Source: CAZBGQ01 sp964491515
Lineage (GTDB): Bacteria; Patescibacteriota; Gracilibacteria; UBA1369; UBA12473
Direction: 5' to 3'
Length of the DNA stretch: 64,000 nucleotides
Assembly (NCBI GenBank): GCA_964491515.1
Contig: CAZBGQ010000007.1
Span: 1 to 64,000, forward strand
Under the pieces are notes generated by a model. It was not told where the DNA came from. It made no database searches and was given only the letters and a program-made list of their open reading frames with translations. The number at the start of each line of letters is the position of its first letter. The first letter of the stretch is position 1. Of the stretch, positions 41,057-49,067 are shown in pieces. Position numbers and translations under genes: made by a program.

Positions 41057-41085
41057 TTAAAATAGAGTTTTTTTCCAGGTAGAAT
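41057..41085 (+). promoter_or_regulatory. Leaderless-type promoter of tsaD
   Basis: -10 TAGAAT at 41080-41085, nine bases before the ATG at 41095; the -35 (TTAAAA at 41057-41062, 17-bp spacer) is weak. Start would fall near 41092. Confidence 0.45.
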
Positions 41086-41094
41086 GCGCCACGT

Positions 41095-42156
41095 ATGTTA
41101 ATTCTAGGACTCGAAACATCGTGTGATGAAACATCAGCCTCTGTGGTTTATGCCTGTGATTCCCCAGGAAGACCGAGTGACTATGGACTGCGAGTGATGT
41201 CGAATGTGATTGCCTCGCAGATTGATCTTCATCGAAAAACAGGCGGAGTGGTTCCGGAAGTCGCTGCGAGGGAGCATGTGATTAAGATTTTGCCGGTTAT
41301 TGAGGAATCACTTAAAATTGGAGGGAATGCCATGAGCCCTGAGGCTCCCCTTACGATTCAGGATATTGACCTGATTGCGGTGACACAACGGCCAGGGCTG
41401 ATTTCGTCACTTCTAGTGGGCACAAATGCGGCCAACACATTGGCATTGTTGAACAAAAAAACGCTCATTCCAGTCAATCATATTGAGGGTCATATCTATG
41501 CAAACTGGTTGGATCGAACCGATCTTGTGGAATTTCCGGTAGTGATTCTGACGGTGTCCGGCGGTCACAATGAGCTGGTACTAATGAAGGATCATGCAAC
41601 TTTTGAATCTCTCGGTTCCACACGTGACGATGCAGCAGGAGAAGCGTTTGATAAAGTCGCGCGGCTGATTGGACTTCCCTATCCGGGCGGCCCAGAAATT
41701 TCGAAACTAGCCGAAGAAGGTGACCCCCATGGATACGAGCTTCCACGTCCGCTAATGAAAGAAGGGTATGATTTCAGTTTTTCAGGATTAAAGTCGGCGG
41801 TCATGCGTGTGGTGCACGAGGAAGGTGATGATTTGCGACGAGCCGATTTAGCAGCCTCATTCCAAGAAGCAGTTTGTGATGTTTTAACTTCCAAGTTGGT
41901 GAGGGCGGCTCATGATTTCGGAGCTCGTGAAGTACACTTAGCCGGCGGAGTTTCTGCCAATCTCCGTTTACGCGTCTTGGCAGAAGAACGATTGAGTGGC
42001 TTGCCTCTCCGATTCCCTGAGAAAATTAGTTACTGCACCGACAACGCAGCCATGATTGCGGCGGCTGGGTACTTTCAATGGAGAGCCAATCCTGATGTTT
42101 ACAAAAAATGGAAACTGGTTGAAGCCTCCACTCAATTCGGATTTGATTTATCTTAA
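41095..42156 (+). CDS. tsaD: tRNA threonylcarbamoyladenosine synthase subunit TsaD
   Basis: Transfers the threonylcarbamoyl group to A37 of ANN-decoding tRNAs, with TsaB and TsaE (not in this window). The ASKHA-fold signature starts at LGLETSCDETSASVV. The metal-binding His pair is in NHIEGHIYANWL and the catalytic loop is VTVSGGHNELV. SLGSTRDDAAGEAFDKVARL and YCTDNAAMIA close the active site. The length (353) is typical. A single gene with a probable leaderless transcript; it overlaps the convergent 293-aa gene by nine bases. Confidence 0.95.
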   Translation: MLILGLETSCDETSASVVYACDSPGRPSDYGLRVMSNVIASQIDLHRKTGGVVPEVAAREHVIKILPVIEESLKIGGNAMSPEAPLTIQDIDLIAVTQRPGLISSLLVGTNAANTLALLNKKTLIPVNHIEGHIYANWLDRTDLVEFPVVILTVSGGHNELVLMKDHATFESLGSTRDDAAGEAFDKVARLIGLPYPGGPEISKLAEEGDPHGYELPRPLMKEGYDFSFSGLKSAVMRVVHEEGDDLRRADLAASFQEAVCDVLTSKLVRAAHDFGAREVHLAGGVSANLRLRVLAEERLSGLPLRFPEKISYCTDNAAMIAAAGYFQWRANPDVYKKWKLVEASTQFGFDLS

Positions 42157-43026
42157 ATACTCATCCATGCCTTCTTCTCTCCTAGCTGTTTCTTCGACGA
42201 TCTGCCAAGGCAACCTGCCTTCTCTTCTCGTAAATATATCGCCTACCACCGTTTCGAATTGATCTGATAATAAAGGATTGGGCGCCTGTCTTAAACCTTG
42301 GCTCCAGGCAATATGAGCATTAAGTATGATTTCTTTTGAATATCTGAAATCTGTCATTTTTGTTCTTTCACTCCCTCGTGGAATGAATGTATTTGGGAAA
42401 CTATTTTTCAGCAATAATCCCTGTAATTCTTGAGGAGAATGATCGGTTGTGGCATAGGTTGGTAACCCTAATGCTTGAGCGATTTCTACCTCGAAATTGC
42501 TGTACTCTCCTGCCCTTTCGGGATTGTAAATTAGTGCATCTGACCCATAAATCAACATGGTCAAGTATGAGAGCATGAATTCTCTATTTGCCTCCCATTT
42601 TTCCACACTCATTTTCTCTAACCATGCAGGGATTAGTCCGTTTTTTCTTGGATCAAAAGAATGATCGCTCCTCCATTCATCCTGCAACGTTCCAGCCATG
42701 AATACAACAGGATAAGGAGAAAAAGGTGCTAGTTTTTCAAACTCACGTGGGAGGCATGCGGTAAATGGAGTGGCACCATACTCTGCCCATTCACTCCACA
42801 TGACCATGAGTTTTTTAGGATCTCCTCCCCACCCAGTGCCATCAAAATCATACTCTGGGTAGTGACGGCTTAATAAGTTCGCAAAGCCTTTTTCATCAAA
42901 AAATACACGCTCTTGAGCAAGAGACTCACCCCTAGGGACTCCTTGAGTATTATATGAGATACGGGTTGCTTTACCCTTTTCAAATCTCAATTCATCAATA
43001 TTATTTGAGTTCCCCGACTTTTCCAT
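42148..43026 (-). CDS. Uncharacterised protein (293 aa)
   Basis: I do not recognise the family. There is no signal peptide. A central stretch YLTMLIYGSDALIYNPERAG followed by NFEVEIAQALGLPTYATTDH recalls the nucleoside-deoxyribosyltransferase-like pattern (strand ending in Asp, N-P, then a Glu-bearing helix and A..LG.P), but the flanks do not match anything I know. I use the Met at 43026 (MEKSGNSNNI), preceded by TTTAAATTCCAGATCA; the frame extends 14 codons further to 43068. It converges on tsaD with a nine-base overlap. Its neighbours upstream are other large unknown genes. Confidence 0.6.
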   Translation of the reverse strand: MEKSGNSNNIDELRFEKGKATRISYNTQGVPRGESLAQERVFFDEKGFANLLSRHYPEYDFDGTGWGGDPKKLMVMWSEWAEYGATPFTACLPREFEKLAPFSPYPVVFMAGTLQDEWRSDHSFDPRKNGLIPAWLEKMSVEKWEANREFMLSYLTMLIYGSDALIYNPERAGEYSNFEVEIAQALGLPTYATTDHSPQELQGLLLKNSFPNTFIPRGSERTKMTDFRYSKEIILNAHIAWSQGLRQAPNPLLSDQFETVVGDIFTRREGRLPWQIVEETARREEGMDEYLR

Positions 43027-43112
43027 TGATCTGGAATTTAAATATAATTTTTCACTATATTTTACCATTTTTTTATGGTTCTGTGAATCTAGTAGAAATC
43101 TGAATTTAATTT

Positions 43113-43352
43113 ATGAAAGAATCTCCATCCCCAAAACGCCCTTGGCTAAAACCAGTAATGATCGCTGTGGCCAGTGCTCCATGGGGGTTGATGACCGGCG
43201 GCGTGCTGGCTCTTTCTCACTGTGGGGGAGAGCCAACTGAAGAAATTGGAGAACCTGAATTGGCTGAGATTGGATGGTCTCATCAGGATTTCCTAGGGCA
43301 AATCAGTGATCCAGCGAGTGACCATCAGTGCCTTGTTCCAGATGAAGGATAA
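43113..43352 (+). CDS. Possible small secreted protein (79 aa)
   Basis: A short gene on the strand opposite its neighbours. The first 37 residues look like a signal peptide or lipoprotein leader: basic KRPWLKP, a hydrophobic stretch VMIAVASAPWGLMTGGVLAL and SHCGG, where C37 could be lipidated. The mature part would be only about 42 acidic residues (EEIGEPELAEIGW). It overlaps the end of the convergent 43325 gene by 28 bases. The ATG follows TTTAATTT. Composition supports a real gene moderately; I cannot name it. Confidence 0.4.
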   Translation: MKESPSPKRPWLKPVMIAVASAPWGLMTGGVLALSHCGGEPTEEIGEPELAEIGWSHQDFLGQISDPASDHQCLVPDEG

Positions 43353-44116
43353 TACTCAGGATGTACTGAATTTCTAGTTGATATAGTCGCCCCTGCTTCA
43401 TGATAGAATTGGCAATGAGAGTCATTCCTTGTGATAAGAGTAGCTCCATTTTCAACATAAAAGGTACAATGCGTGGCATTCCTGACTTCAAGGACTCCCC
43501 CCTTCTCTATATAGTAACTTCCATGGACTGAATTTCTGACCGATTCTCTTTGCCCAGAACTTATACGAAGAGCTCCTTTAATCCCTTCACTTGGCCTACC
43601 CTGTGGCCCATCATCAAACACTGCTTCTTCAACATCTGGTTCAGGTGCTATTCTCGGCGCTAATGCTTTATTGAAGAATTTGGCCCAATCAGTTGGCTCG
43701 GCCGCCTCCGCTTCTTCAGCTTCTGGTGGTGGTGCGGTCGGTTCTTCAACAACCGGTTCAGGCTCTTCTTGGAATGCTGCTAAGAGTGCATCCCGATCTG
43801 CTCGAGCGCTCTCCCCCTTAAATAGATTGATGATGGCTGCCTCAATGTATTCAGCATCGTGACCTTCGGATAAAAGTTCTATACTAATCTCATTAGCTAC
43901 TCTGTTTTTGAAATCATCAAGGTCTTCATCTGATGTATTTCCTAATGCTGCGATCAACACAATTCTCTTCATGGCATTCATTTCAAAAAATCTATTAATA
44001 AACTCTCCTACCCCTTTTTTGTTCAAAACTTGCATTGTTTCGCGAAGCTTGACCATCATTCGGCCAACACTTTCTTCTAATATGCGTTGAGGGTGACTTG
44101 CTGCTCTTTCGACCAT
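43325..44116 (-). CDS. Uncharacterised protein with 18-residue C-terminal repeats (263 aa)
   Basis: I do not recognise this protein. The N-terminal 110 residues are helical (VGRMMVKLRETMQVLNKKG and NTSDEDLDDFKNRVANE), similar in style to the end of the 719-residue protein encoded before it. A Pro/Glu/Ala linker (about 125-150) leads to the last 70 residues: four units of RNxxHxxFYxExGATLxT, 18 residues each, with conserved His and aromatic residues (43328-43537). That period fits one turn of a beta-solenoid. I chose the Met at 44116, ten bases after the stop of the upstream gene, over one inside that gene. No signal peptide is seen. Confidence 0.65.
   Translation of the reverse strand: MVERAASHPQRILEESVGRMMVKLRETMQVLNKKGVGEFINRFFEMNAMKRIVLIAALGNTSDEDLDDFKNRVANEISIELLSEGHDAEYIEAAIINLFKGESARADRDALLAAFQEEPEPVVEEPTAPPPEAEEAEAAEPTDWAKFFNKALAPRIAPEPDVEEAVFDDGPQGRPSEGIKGALRISSGQRESVRNSVHGSYYIEKGGVLEVRNATHCTFYVENGATLITRNDSHCQFYHEAGATISTRNSVHPEYYPSSGTRH
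43328..43537 (-). repeat. Four 18-residue (54-bp) repeats at the protein C-terminus
   Basis: Units begin RNSVHGSYYIEKGG, RNATHCTFYVENGA, RNDSHCQFYHEAGA and RNSVHPEYYPSSG. The His, the aromatic pair and the Gly are fixed; two units have Cys after the His. Confidence 0.85.
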
Positions 44117-44126
44117 GGTTGTGTTG

Positions 44127-46286
44127 TTAGTTGATATATTCTTTGAATGTTTCTCTGAAAAATGCTTCGAGCTCATCCTCGTCCGTAATGCTATTGATTC
44201 TTCCCACTAAAGAAGTGAGCATTCCTGTCCGTATCCTATCTAATTCCTCAGATTGGTCATTACTTTGCTTTAATGCGGTGTACATTTTCCTTACCTGTGC
44301 AGAGTCCAGATTAAACACATTCTCTCCAAAAGAAATCAGTTCATCTTTATCCATTTGAGCCACTTGCTGACGTAAGAAGCCAATAATCTTAGACTTAATT
44401 GCACCTATTGATTCAGGCGCTGAGCCAGGGCGTCGTGGCCTAGAGCGTTGAGATTTCCACCCTGTATCGAAGGCACTTCTTGTCCGTTCTCTAGTTCTCT
44501 TCCTCTTTTCGTAATACTTCCATCTTTCTTTAATAGCTGCTGGCGCGACCTTGGTAAGATGCTCCAAACTTATTTCTAAAATCACCTGATGAAGCCCTTC
44601 GTACATATTTTTAAATATAGGTTCCCCCCAAAATAACCTTACTAACCTAGTTATTGCAGGATTCAACGTGAGAATATCGAGATCTCCATCTATTTTGCTG
44701 CTATCCCCAGTTCTAAGCGCTTCCTCCACAATGTCTATTTTCCCTTTTAATAAACCGTCAATAAACGCCGCTTGACCTTGCCCGGCCTCAACTGCCGCTT
44801 CGATCATCCCCTCATGATTAAGGGCGGCATATTCTCTTTCTAACAGCGGGGATAACTTGTCTCCTCGAAATTCTCCTCGAGTTTCTTCAATAGGTTTTTG
44901 TTTTGTTGCTGCTCCCATTTTCCTTAGTGCCTCATCTCTCATTTCCTCCCACTCCCTCAGAATTCTTGCAGCATCAGGGCTACCCTCTTGAGCTCTTTCT
45001 TCAGCTCTCCTAACATCTTCCTCTGATCTTCTGCGACGTGCTTCTGCTTCTCTCTGCTGCTGTTCTCTTTCCTGTTTGCGAGCTACTTCTTCATCCCATA
45101 CCGCTTTTGCAATTTTCTTTGACTCTAGCAAATGCGCTTGTGAGATAGACAATATATCTGCCTTTCCTTTTGCACTTTCAGAATTCCAAACACTTAGAAT
45201 AAGTATGTACCAAGGCCCAAATCCAATCGTTCTAAAATTTGCAGCCACAATAGCTGTGGCATCTCCCGTAGTGAGAACCTGGCGAATGGCATCCCTCTTA
45301 GGGCTACTCACTCGATCCCAAAAAGCGTCAAAATCTTCTCCTTTTGAAAGCGCGTCCCGTGAAAGATCTTTCATCTCTGGTCGAGACGCACAGTCTAACT
45401 CTGACAAGAGGAGTTCCCTGGCACGAACTGATATATTTGGATATTCCCCTTCTGGTTTAGCTTTGGGACCAGCTCTGGGTTCAGGATCTTCTTCTAGAAG
45501 AGCCTTCATCTTCCCTTTTAACTTTATGGCTGAATCAAGTGATTTTATCAGCATTCTAAGGTATTCCATGTTTTTCCGAATGGTTTCAATTCTCTGCCCA
45601 AGCCCTAGACCACGAAAAACGAGTGGATCCGCTAGCTCTGTAATTTGAATGAAATACTCCCTTCTAGTGGCATCTTCATCTCTGAATCCATTAAAATCGG
45701 GTCGTATCATTTCCGCGGGCCTAGCCAGCAAGACTTCGCATGCTGCCAATTTTTTTTCAGCAAAAGCCTGAATGCCCTGTGGCTCTGGAGCTTGTGCTAC
45801 CATCCTAGTTACAAATTGATCAATAATGTGGGTGGCTTGGGTTATTTCGCTTCCAGAAAGAACAGAGATGGCTTCAGTCCCTTTAGTTGCGCCAGCTACT
45901 CTTTCTTGAACAGCACTCTGAGCTCCACTTACATCTGGAGGTGAGGGCATGATTTTTATGGGCCGATCCATTGCAACTGCCTTGAAGTATGTTTCAAGCT
46001 CTGGTCCGAATTGAGCTAGGTTCATTACGATGTCCCTTACTTCCAACGTTTCCCAGTACTGCCTAATCGTCTCAACAATCGCGTTTTTTTGAGCATCAAA
46101 ATCAGTCATTGCAGCTATTGCAGGCATTACAGATTGAAGTACTTCAGGCCAATTCACCATACTGATGAAATCCTGAACCTGATCCGCAGATGTGAATGAA
46201 TCTAAGTAAGCACTCAATGCAGGAACCAACTTTTTAGATAGACGAACTTCTGGGTTCGTATTTGCTTTTTCTCCTCTAACTTCCAT
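44127..46286 (-). CDS. Large uncharacterised helical protein (719 aa)
   Basis: I do not recognise this protein. It has no signal peptide or membrane segment. It is strongly helical. A basic/acidic coiled coil stands in the middle (about 405-460: DEEVARKQEREQQQREAEAR then EEDVRRAEERAQEG). Another highly basic part (KYYEKRKRTRERTRSAF, RSQRSRPRRPG) lies near residues 605-640. The N- and C-terminal parts share a helical layout (SADQVQDFISMVNWPEV and DEDELEAFFRETFKEYIN) that also appears in the next protein, so the two are probably related and work together. A shared promoter-like box (46342-46362) lies upstream. Confidence 0.65.
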   Translation of the reverse strand: MEVRGEKANTNPEVRLSKKLVPALSAYLDSFTSADQVQDFISMVNWPEVLQSVMPAIAAMTDFDAQKNAIVETIRQYWETLEVRDIVMNLAQFGPELETYFKAVAMDRPIKIMPSPPDVSGAQSAVQERVAGATKGTEAISVLSGSEITQATHIIDQFVTRMVAQAPEPQGIQAFAEKKLAACEVLLARPAEMIRPDFNGFRDEDATRREYFIQITELADPLVFRGLGLGQRIETIRKNMEYLRMLIKSLDSAIKLKGKMKALLEEDPEPRAGPKAKPEGEYPNISVRARELLLSELDCASRPEMKDLSRDALSKGEDFDAFWDRVSSPKRDAIRQVLTTGDATAIVAANFRTIGFGPWYILILSVWNSESAKGKADILSISQAHLLESKKIAKAVWDEEVARKQEREQQQREAEARRRRSEEDVRRAEERAQEGSPDAARILREWEEMRDEALRKMGAATKQKPIEETRGEFRGDKLSPLLEREYAALNHEGMIEAAVEAGQGQAAFIDGLLKGKIDIVEEALRTGDSSKIDGDLDILTLNPAITRLVRLFWGEPIFKNMYEGLHQVILEISLEHLTKVAPAAIKERWKYYEKRKRTRERTRSAFDTGWKSQRSRPRRPGSAPESIGAIKSKIIGFLRQQVAQMDKDELISFGENVFNLDSAQVRKMYTALKQSNDQSEELDRIRTGMLTSLVGRINSITDEDELEAFFRETFKEYIN

Positions 46287-46388
46287 ATGTGATGATGGTG
46301 AACTATGTACTTATCACGACATTGGACTATATTTTCTATTTTGTCAAGTACTTACCCCGAAGACCACCCTCTTCCAGGTTCAGGTTCC

Positions 46389-46416
46389 TTGTTTCTTTTC
46401 GAGAAACCTGTATAGT
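46389..46416 (+). promoter_or_regulatory. Promoter of the hisS operon
   Basis: -35 TTGTTT at 46389-46394, 16-bp spacer, -10 TATAGT at 46411-46416. Start near 46423; the leader holds TTTAACCTG before the ATG at 46452. Confidence 0.5.
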
Positions 46417-46451
46417 AAAAGTTGCGATTCACAATTTAACCTGTTAGAACT

Positions 46452-47801
46452 ATGGCCACCGATGCGGAGGAGCCCAAAAAACAGAAGCCACGCAAACTGC
46501 AAACTCCTCTAGGGGTTTTTGACGTCTTGCCTGACCAGCAGCTCTATTATACATTCATCAAAAAAGTGGTACGCCATCGATGTAGGCAGAGTGGATTCCG
46601 ACGAATTACGACCCCGGTTTTCGAAGCAACTGACGTGTTCCAGCGTGGAATTGGAGATGAAACGGACATTGTTTCTAAAGAAATGTACACCTTCCAGGAT
46701 AAAGGAGACCGTAGTTTAACGTTACGACCTGAAGGCACGGCCGGCGTGGTGCGTGCGTATATTGAACATGGGATGAAAGAGCTTCCGCAACCTGTTGAGC
46801 TCTACTATATTGAGCCTTTTTTCCGTTATGATCGCCCTCAAAAGGGTCGCTATCGTCAATTTTGGCAGTTTGGTTTTGAAATAATTGGGGAGTCTGATCC
46901 TGCCTTGGATGCGCAAATTGTGCTGCTTTCAAATAAAATCTTGGAGGACTTGGGGATTTCTACGCTGTTTGCGATTCAGGTGAACACCATTGGTTGCCAA
47001 ACCTGTCGTGGTAAGTACGTGACCGACCTTCAAAACTACTATGTTGGTAAAGAACGTTCTCTCTGTGAACCGTGCGTGGGACGCTTAGACAAAAAACCAC
47101 TTCGGCTACTAGACTGTAAAGAAGAAGATTGCCAAATCTTGGCGCAACTGGCCCCGAAACTCAGTATGTTCCTCTGCAAAGAATGTAAGGAGTATGATGC
47201 CAAATTCCTCTCTTACCTTGATGAGCTGGATTTGAAATATGTAAAAAATGAACAACTGGTGCGTGGACTGGATTACTACACTCGTACCGTGTTTGAATTC
47301 TGGGATGCTTCGCGCGGTGCGCAGAATGCAATTGGTGGTGGTGGACGTTACGATGGACTCATGGAAATTATGGGAGGCCAGCCTACTCCCGCGGTGGGAG
47401 CAGCGTTTGGGATGGAACGCATTATCTACCACATGAAACGGGAAAAAATCATGGTTCCCTCTAAAGATAATCTACACGTTTTTGTCGCGCAGCTCGGAGA
47501 CGAAGCCAAGCAAAAATGCCTTAAACTATTATGGGACCTTCGTGACAATGGCATCAAAAGTGTCGGAGCTCTCGGGAAAGGAAGCATGAAAGCCCAGCTT
47601 AAGTTGGCTGATAAATTTAACGTTCCCTACACTCTTATTCTTGGGATCACAGAAGTACGAGATGGAACCATCATTATCCGTAATATGGCTAAAGGGCAGC
47701 AACGACATATTCAGATGGATGATGTGGTGGATGAAGTCATCAAGCTTATTGGAGAAGAAAATCTCGACACCTACTCTCCCGGTGAACTCTTATACGACTA
47801 A
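46452..47801 (+). CDS. hisS: Histidyl-tRNA synthetase
   Basis: Class II aminoacyl-tRNA synthetase. Motif 1 region is FRRITTPVFEATDVF, motif 2 is TLRPEGTAGVVRAYIEHGM with FFRYDRPQKGRYRQFWQFG, and the His-specific loops are VRGLDYYTRTVFEFWD and GGGGRYDGLME. The C-terminal anticodon-binding domain starts near residue 335. A four-Cys insertion is present before the catalytic end (CQTCRGKY, CEPCVGR, then CKEEDCQ and CKECKEYD), which looks like a zinc-binding module and resembles that of some bacterial HisRS. The length (449) is normal. It heads an operon with thioredoxin, lgt, SLH, lipoprotein and malic enzyme genes. Confidence 0.96.
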   Translation: MATDAEEPKKQKPRKLQTPLGVFDVLPDQQLYYTFIKKVVRHRCRQSGFRRITTPVFEATDVFQRGIGDETDIVSKEMYTFQDKGDRSLTLRPEGTAGVVRAYIEHGMKELPQPVELYYIEPFFRYDRPQKGRYRQFWQFGFEIIGESDPALDAQIVLLSNKILEDLGISTLFAIQVNTIGCQTCRGKYVTDLQNYYVGKERSLCEPCVGRLDKKPLRLLDCKEEDCQILAQLAPKLSMFLCKECKEYDAKFLSYLDELDLKYVKNEQLVRGLDYYTRTVFEFWDASRGAQNAIGGGGRYDGLMEIMGGQPTPAVGAAFGMERIIYHMKREKIMVPSKDNLHVFVAQLGDEAKQKCLKLLWDLRDNGIKSVGALGKGSMKAQLKLADKFNVPYTLILGITEVRDGTIIIRNMAKGQQRHIQMDDVVDEVIKLIGEENLDTYSPGELLYD

Positions 47802-47812
47802 TTCTCACTCCT

Positions 47813-48286
47813 ATGGCCTCCGCCAACGAACAAAAGCGACGCGAAAAAATAGCGCGACGAAAAAAAGAACGGGCTGAAAAAGCTGCCAAGAATTCTCAGT
47901 CAAATTTTCGTAAGCGAGTGGCAATGATTGGAGGAACCGCTATTCTTGCTGTTGGTTTGATCGTGGTATGGAATTCGGGGCTATTTGGAGGCGCGGCGGA
48001 TAATCATCCTTATGGGGCGTTTGCTCAATGCTTAAATGACAATGATGTCACCATGTACGGAACCGATTGGTGTCCCACCTGCCAAGAACAGAAACGAATG
48101 TTTGAGGCTGCTTTCAAAAACATTGATTATGTTAACTGTGATTTCAATACGCAACTCTGTCGAAACCAAAAAATTGAGGGTTATCCAACTTGGAAAAAAG
48201 GCCGCACAGTCATTGGAGCTGGAGCTCAGACCTTCGCCACCCTCGGGGAAGCAGCTGGATGTGAGCTGCCGGAAGTGCTAAAATAA
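47813..48286 (+). CDS. Membrane-anchored CPTC thioredoxin/glutaredoxin-like protein (157 aa)
   Basis: A very basic cytoplasmic start (KRREKIARRKKERAEKAAK) is followed by one membrane helix (about 38-57) and an outer domain with a short thioredoxin fold. The active site is YGTDWCPTCQEQK; two more Cys follow (VNCDFNTQLCRNQ) and then GYPTWKKG, which holds the cis-Pro. Such proteins resemble the DsbA/VKOR-partner redox domains of CPR bacteria. It should oxidise or reduce surface-protein thiols. hisS is 11 bases upstream and lgt 4 bases downstream. With the lipoprotein at 16904 and CcdA at 17447 it gives a small extracytoplasmic redox set. Confidence 0.85.
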   Translation: MASANEQKRREKIARRKKERAEKAAKNSQSNFRKRVAMIGGTAILAVGLIVVWNSGLFGGAADNHPYGAFAQCLNDNDVTMYGTDWCPTCQEQKRMFEAAFKNIDYVNCDFNTQLCRNQKIEGYPTWKKGRTVIGAGAQTFATLGEAAGCELPEVLK

Positions 48287-48290
48287 ATTC

Positions 48291-49067
48291 ATGCCTCTCC
48301 CGTTCACCAAGATCACGGACATTCCTTTGGGACCCATCACCCTTCAAGCGTGGGGTTTAATGGTGGCACTTGGAATGTTAGTAGGACTATTTGTTGCGAT
48401 TAAAGAAGCGGAACGTAAGAAGATCAAGTCAGACTCTGTTCTTAATGTGTTTCTGTGGATTTTAATCACCTCCATTCTGGGCTCACGCCTAATGTATGTA
48501 CTATTGTTTTGGAAAGATTTCCTCGCTCACCCTTTAGATGTGTTCAAAATTTGGGAAGGAGGATTGGTTTTTTATGGAGGAATTTTTGCAGCCATGGTTG
48601 CGATGTGGGTTTACACGCGCGCTAAGAAAATATCTTTTGTAGATATGACTGATTCATTCACCCCCGGATTTGCAATTGGAATTTTCTTTGGTCGCCTCGG
48701 ATGTTACTCAATCGGAGATCATATTGGTGCGCCGATGCAACATGACTGGTTTTGGGGTGCAGTTATGTCCGGTACTACCGTACTCCGACATGAACCTTCG
48801 CTTTATTTGGCCCTCAATGGACTGGTGATGTTTTTAGTACTGTGGAATTTACGAAAAAAGCTATCGCGTCGCGGTGAAATGACCATGGCGTTTTTCGTCT
48901 GGTACGGCGTATCACGATTTTTACTGGATTTTACTCGAGCGAGTGATCTACCTTTGGGACTGTCGGATCCACGATTTTTTGGACTCACGATTTCGCAATA
49001 CGTGAGCCTAGGTTTACTTGCTATTGGTACTTACTTTTTTTTATTTAAATCAAAAAAACGCACATGA
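48291..49067 (+). CDS. lgt: Prolipoprotein diacylglyceryl transferase
   Basis: An integral membrane enzyme with about seven helices that attaches diacylglycerol to the lipobox Cys of prolipoproteins. The signature is GRLGCYSIGDHIGAP, near residue 142, in place of the usual GRxGNFxNxE, with conserved Arg and Gly kept. Also seen are WEGGLVFYGGIFAAM and YGVSRFLLDFTRASD, with the essential Arg. The length (258) is normal. Its targets here include the lipobox proteins at 16904, 18950 and 50429. The stop TGA overlaps the ATG of the SLH gene (ATGA). lspA is not in the window. Confidence 0.93.
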   Translation: MPLPFTKITDIPLGPITLQAWGLMVALGMLVGLFVAIKEAERKKIKSDSVLNVFLWILITSILGSRLMYVLLFWKDFLAHPLDVFKIWEGGLVFYGGIFAAMVAMWVYTRAKKISFVDMTDSFTPGFAIGIFFGRLGCYSIGDHIGAPMQHDWFWGAVMSGTTVLRHEPSLYLALNGLVMFLVLWNLRKKLSRRGEMTMAFFVWYGVSRFLLDFTRASDLPLGLSDPRFFGLTISQYVSLGLLAIGTYFFLFKSKKRT

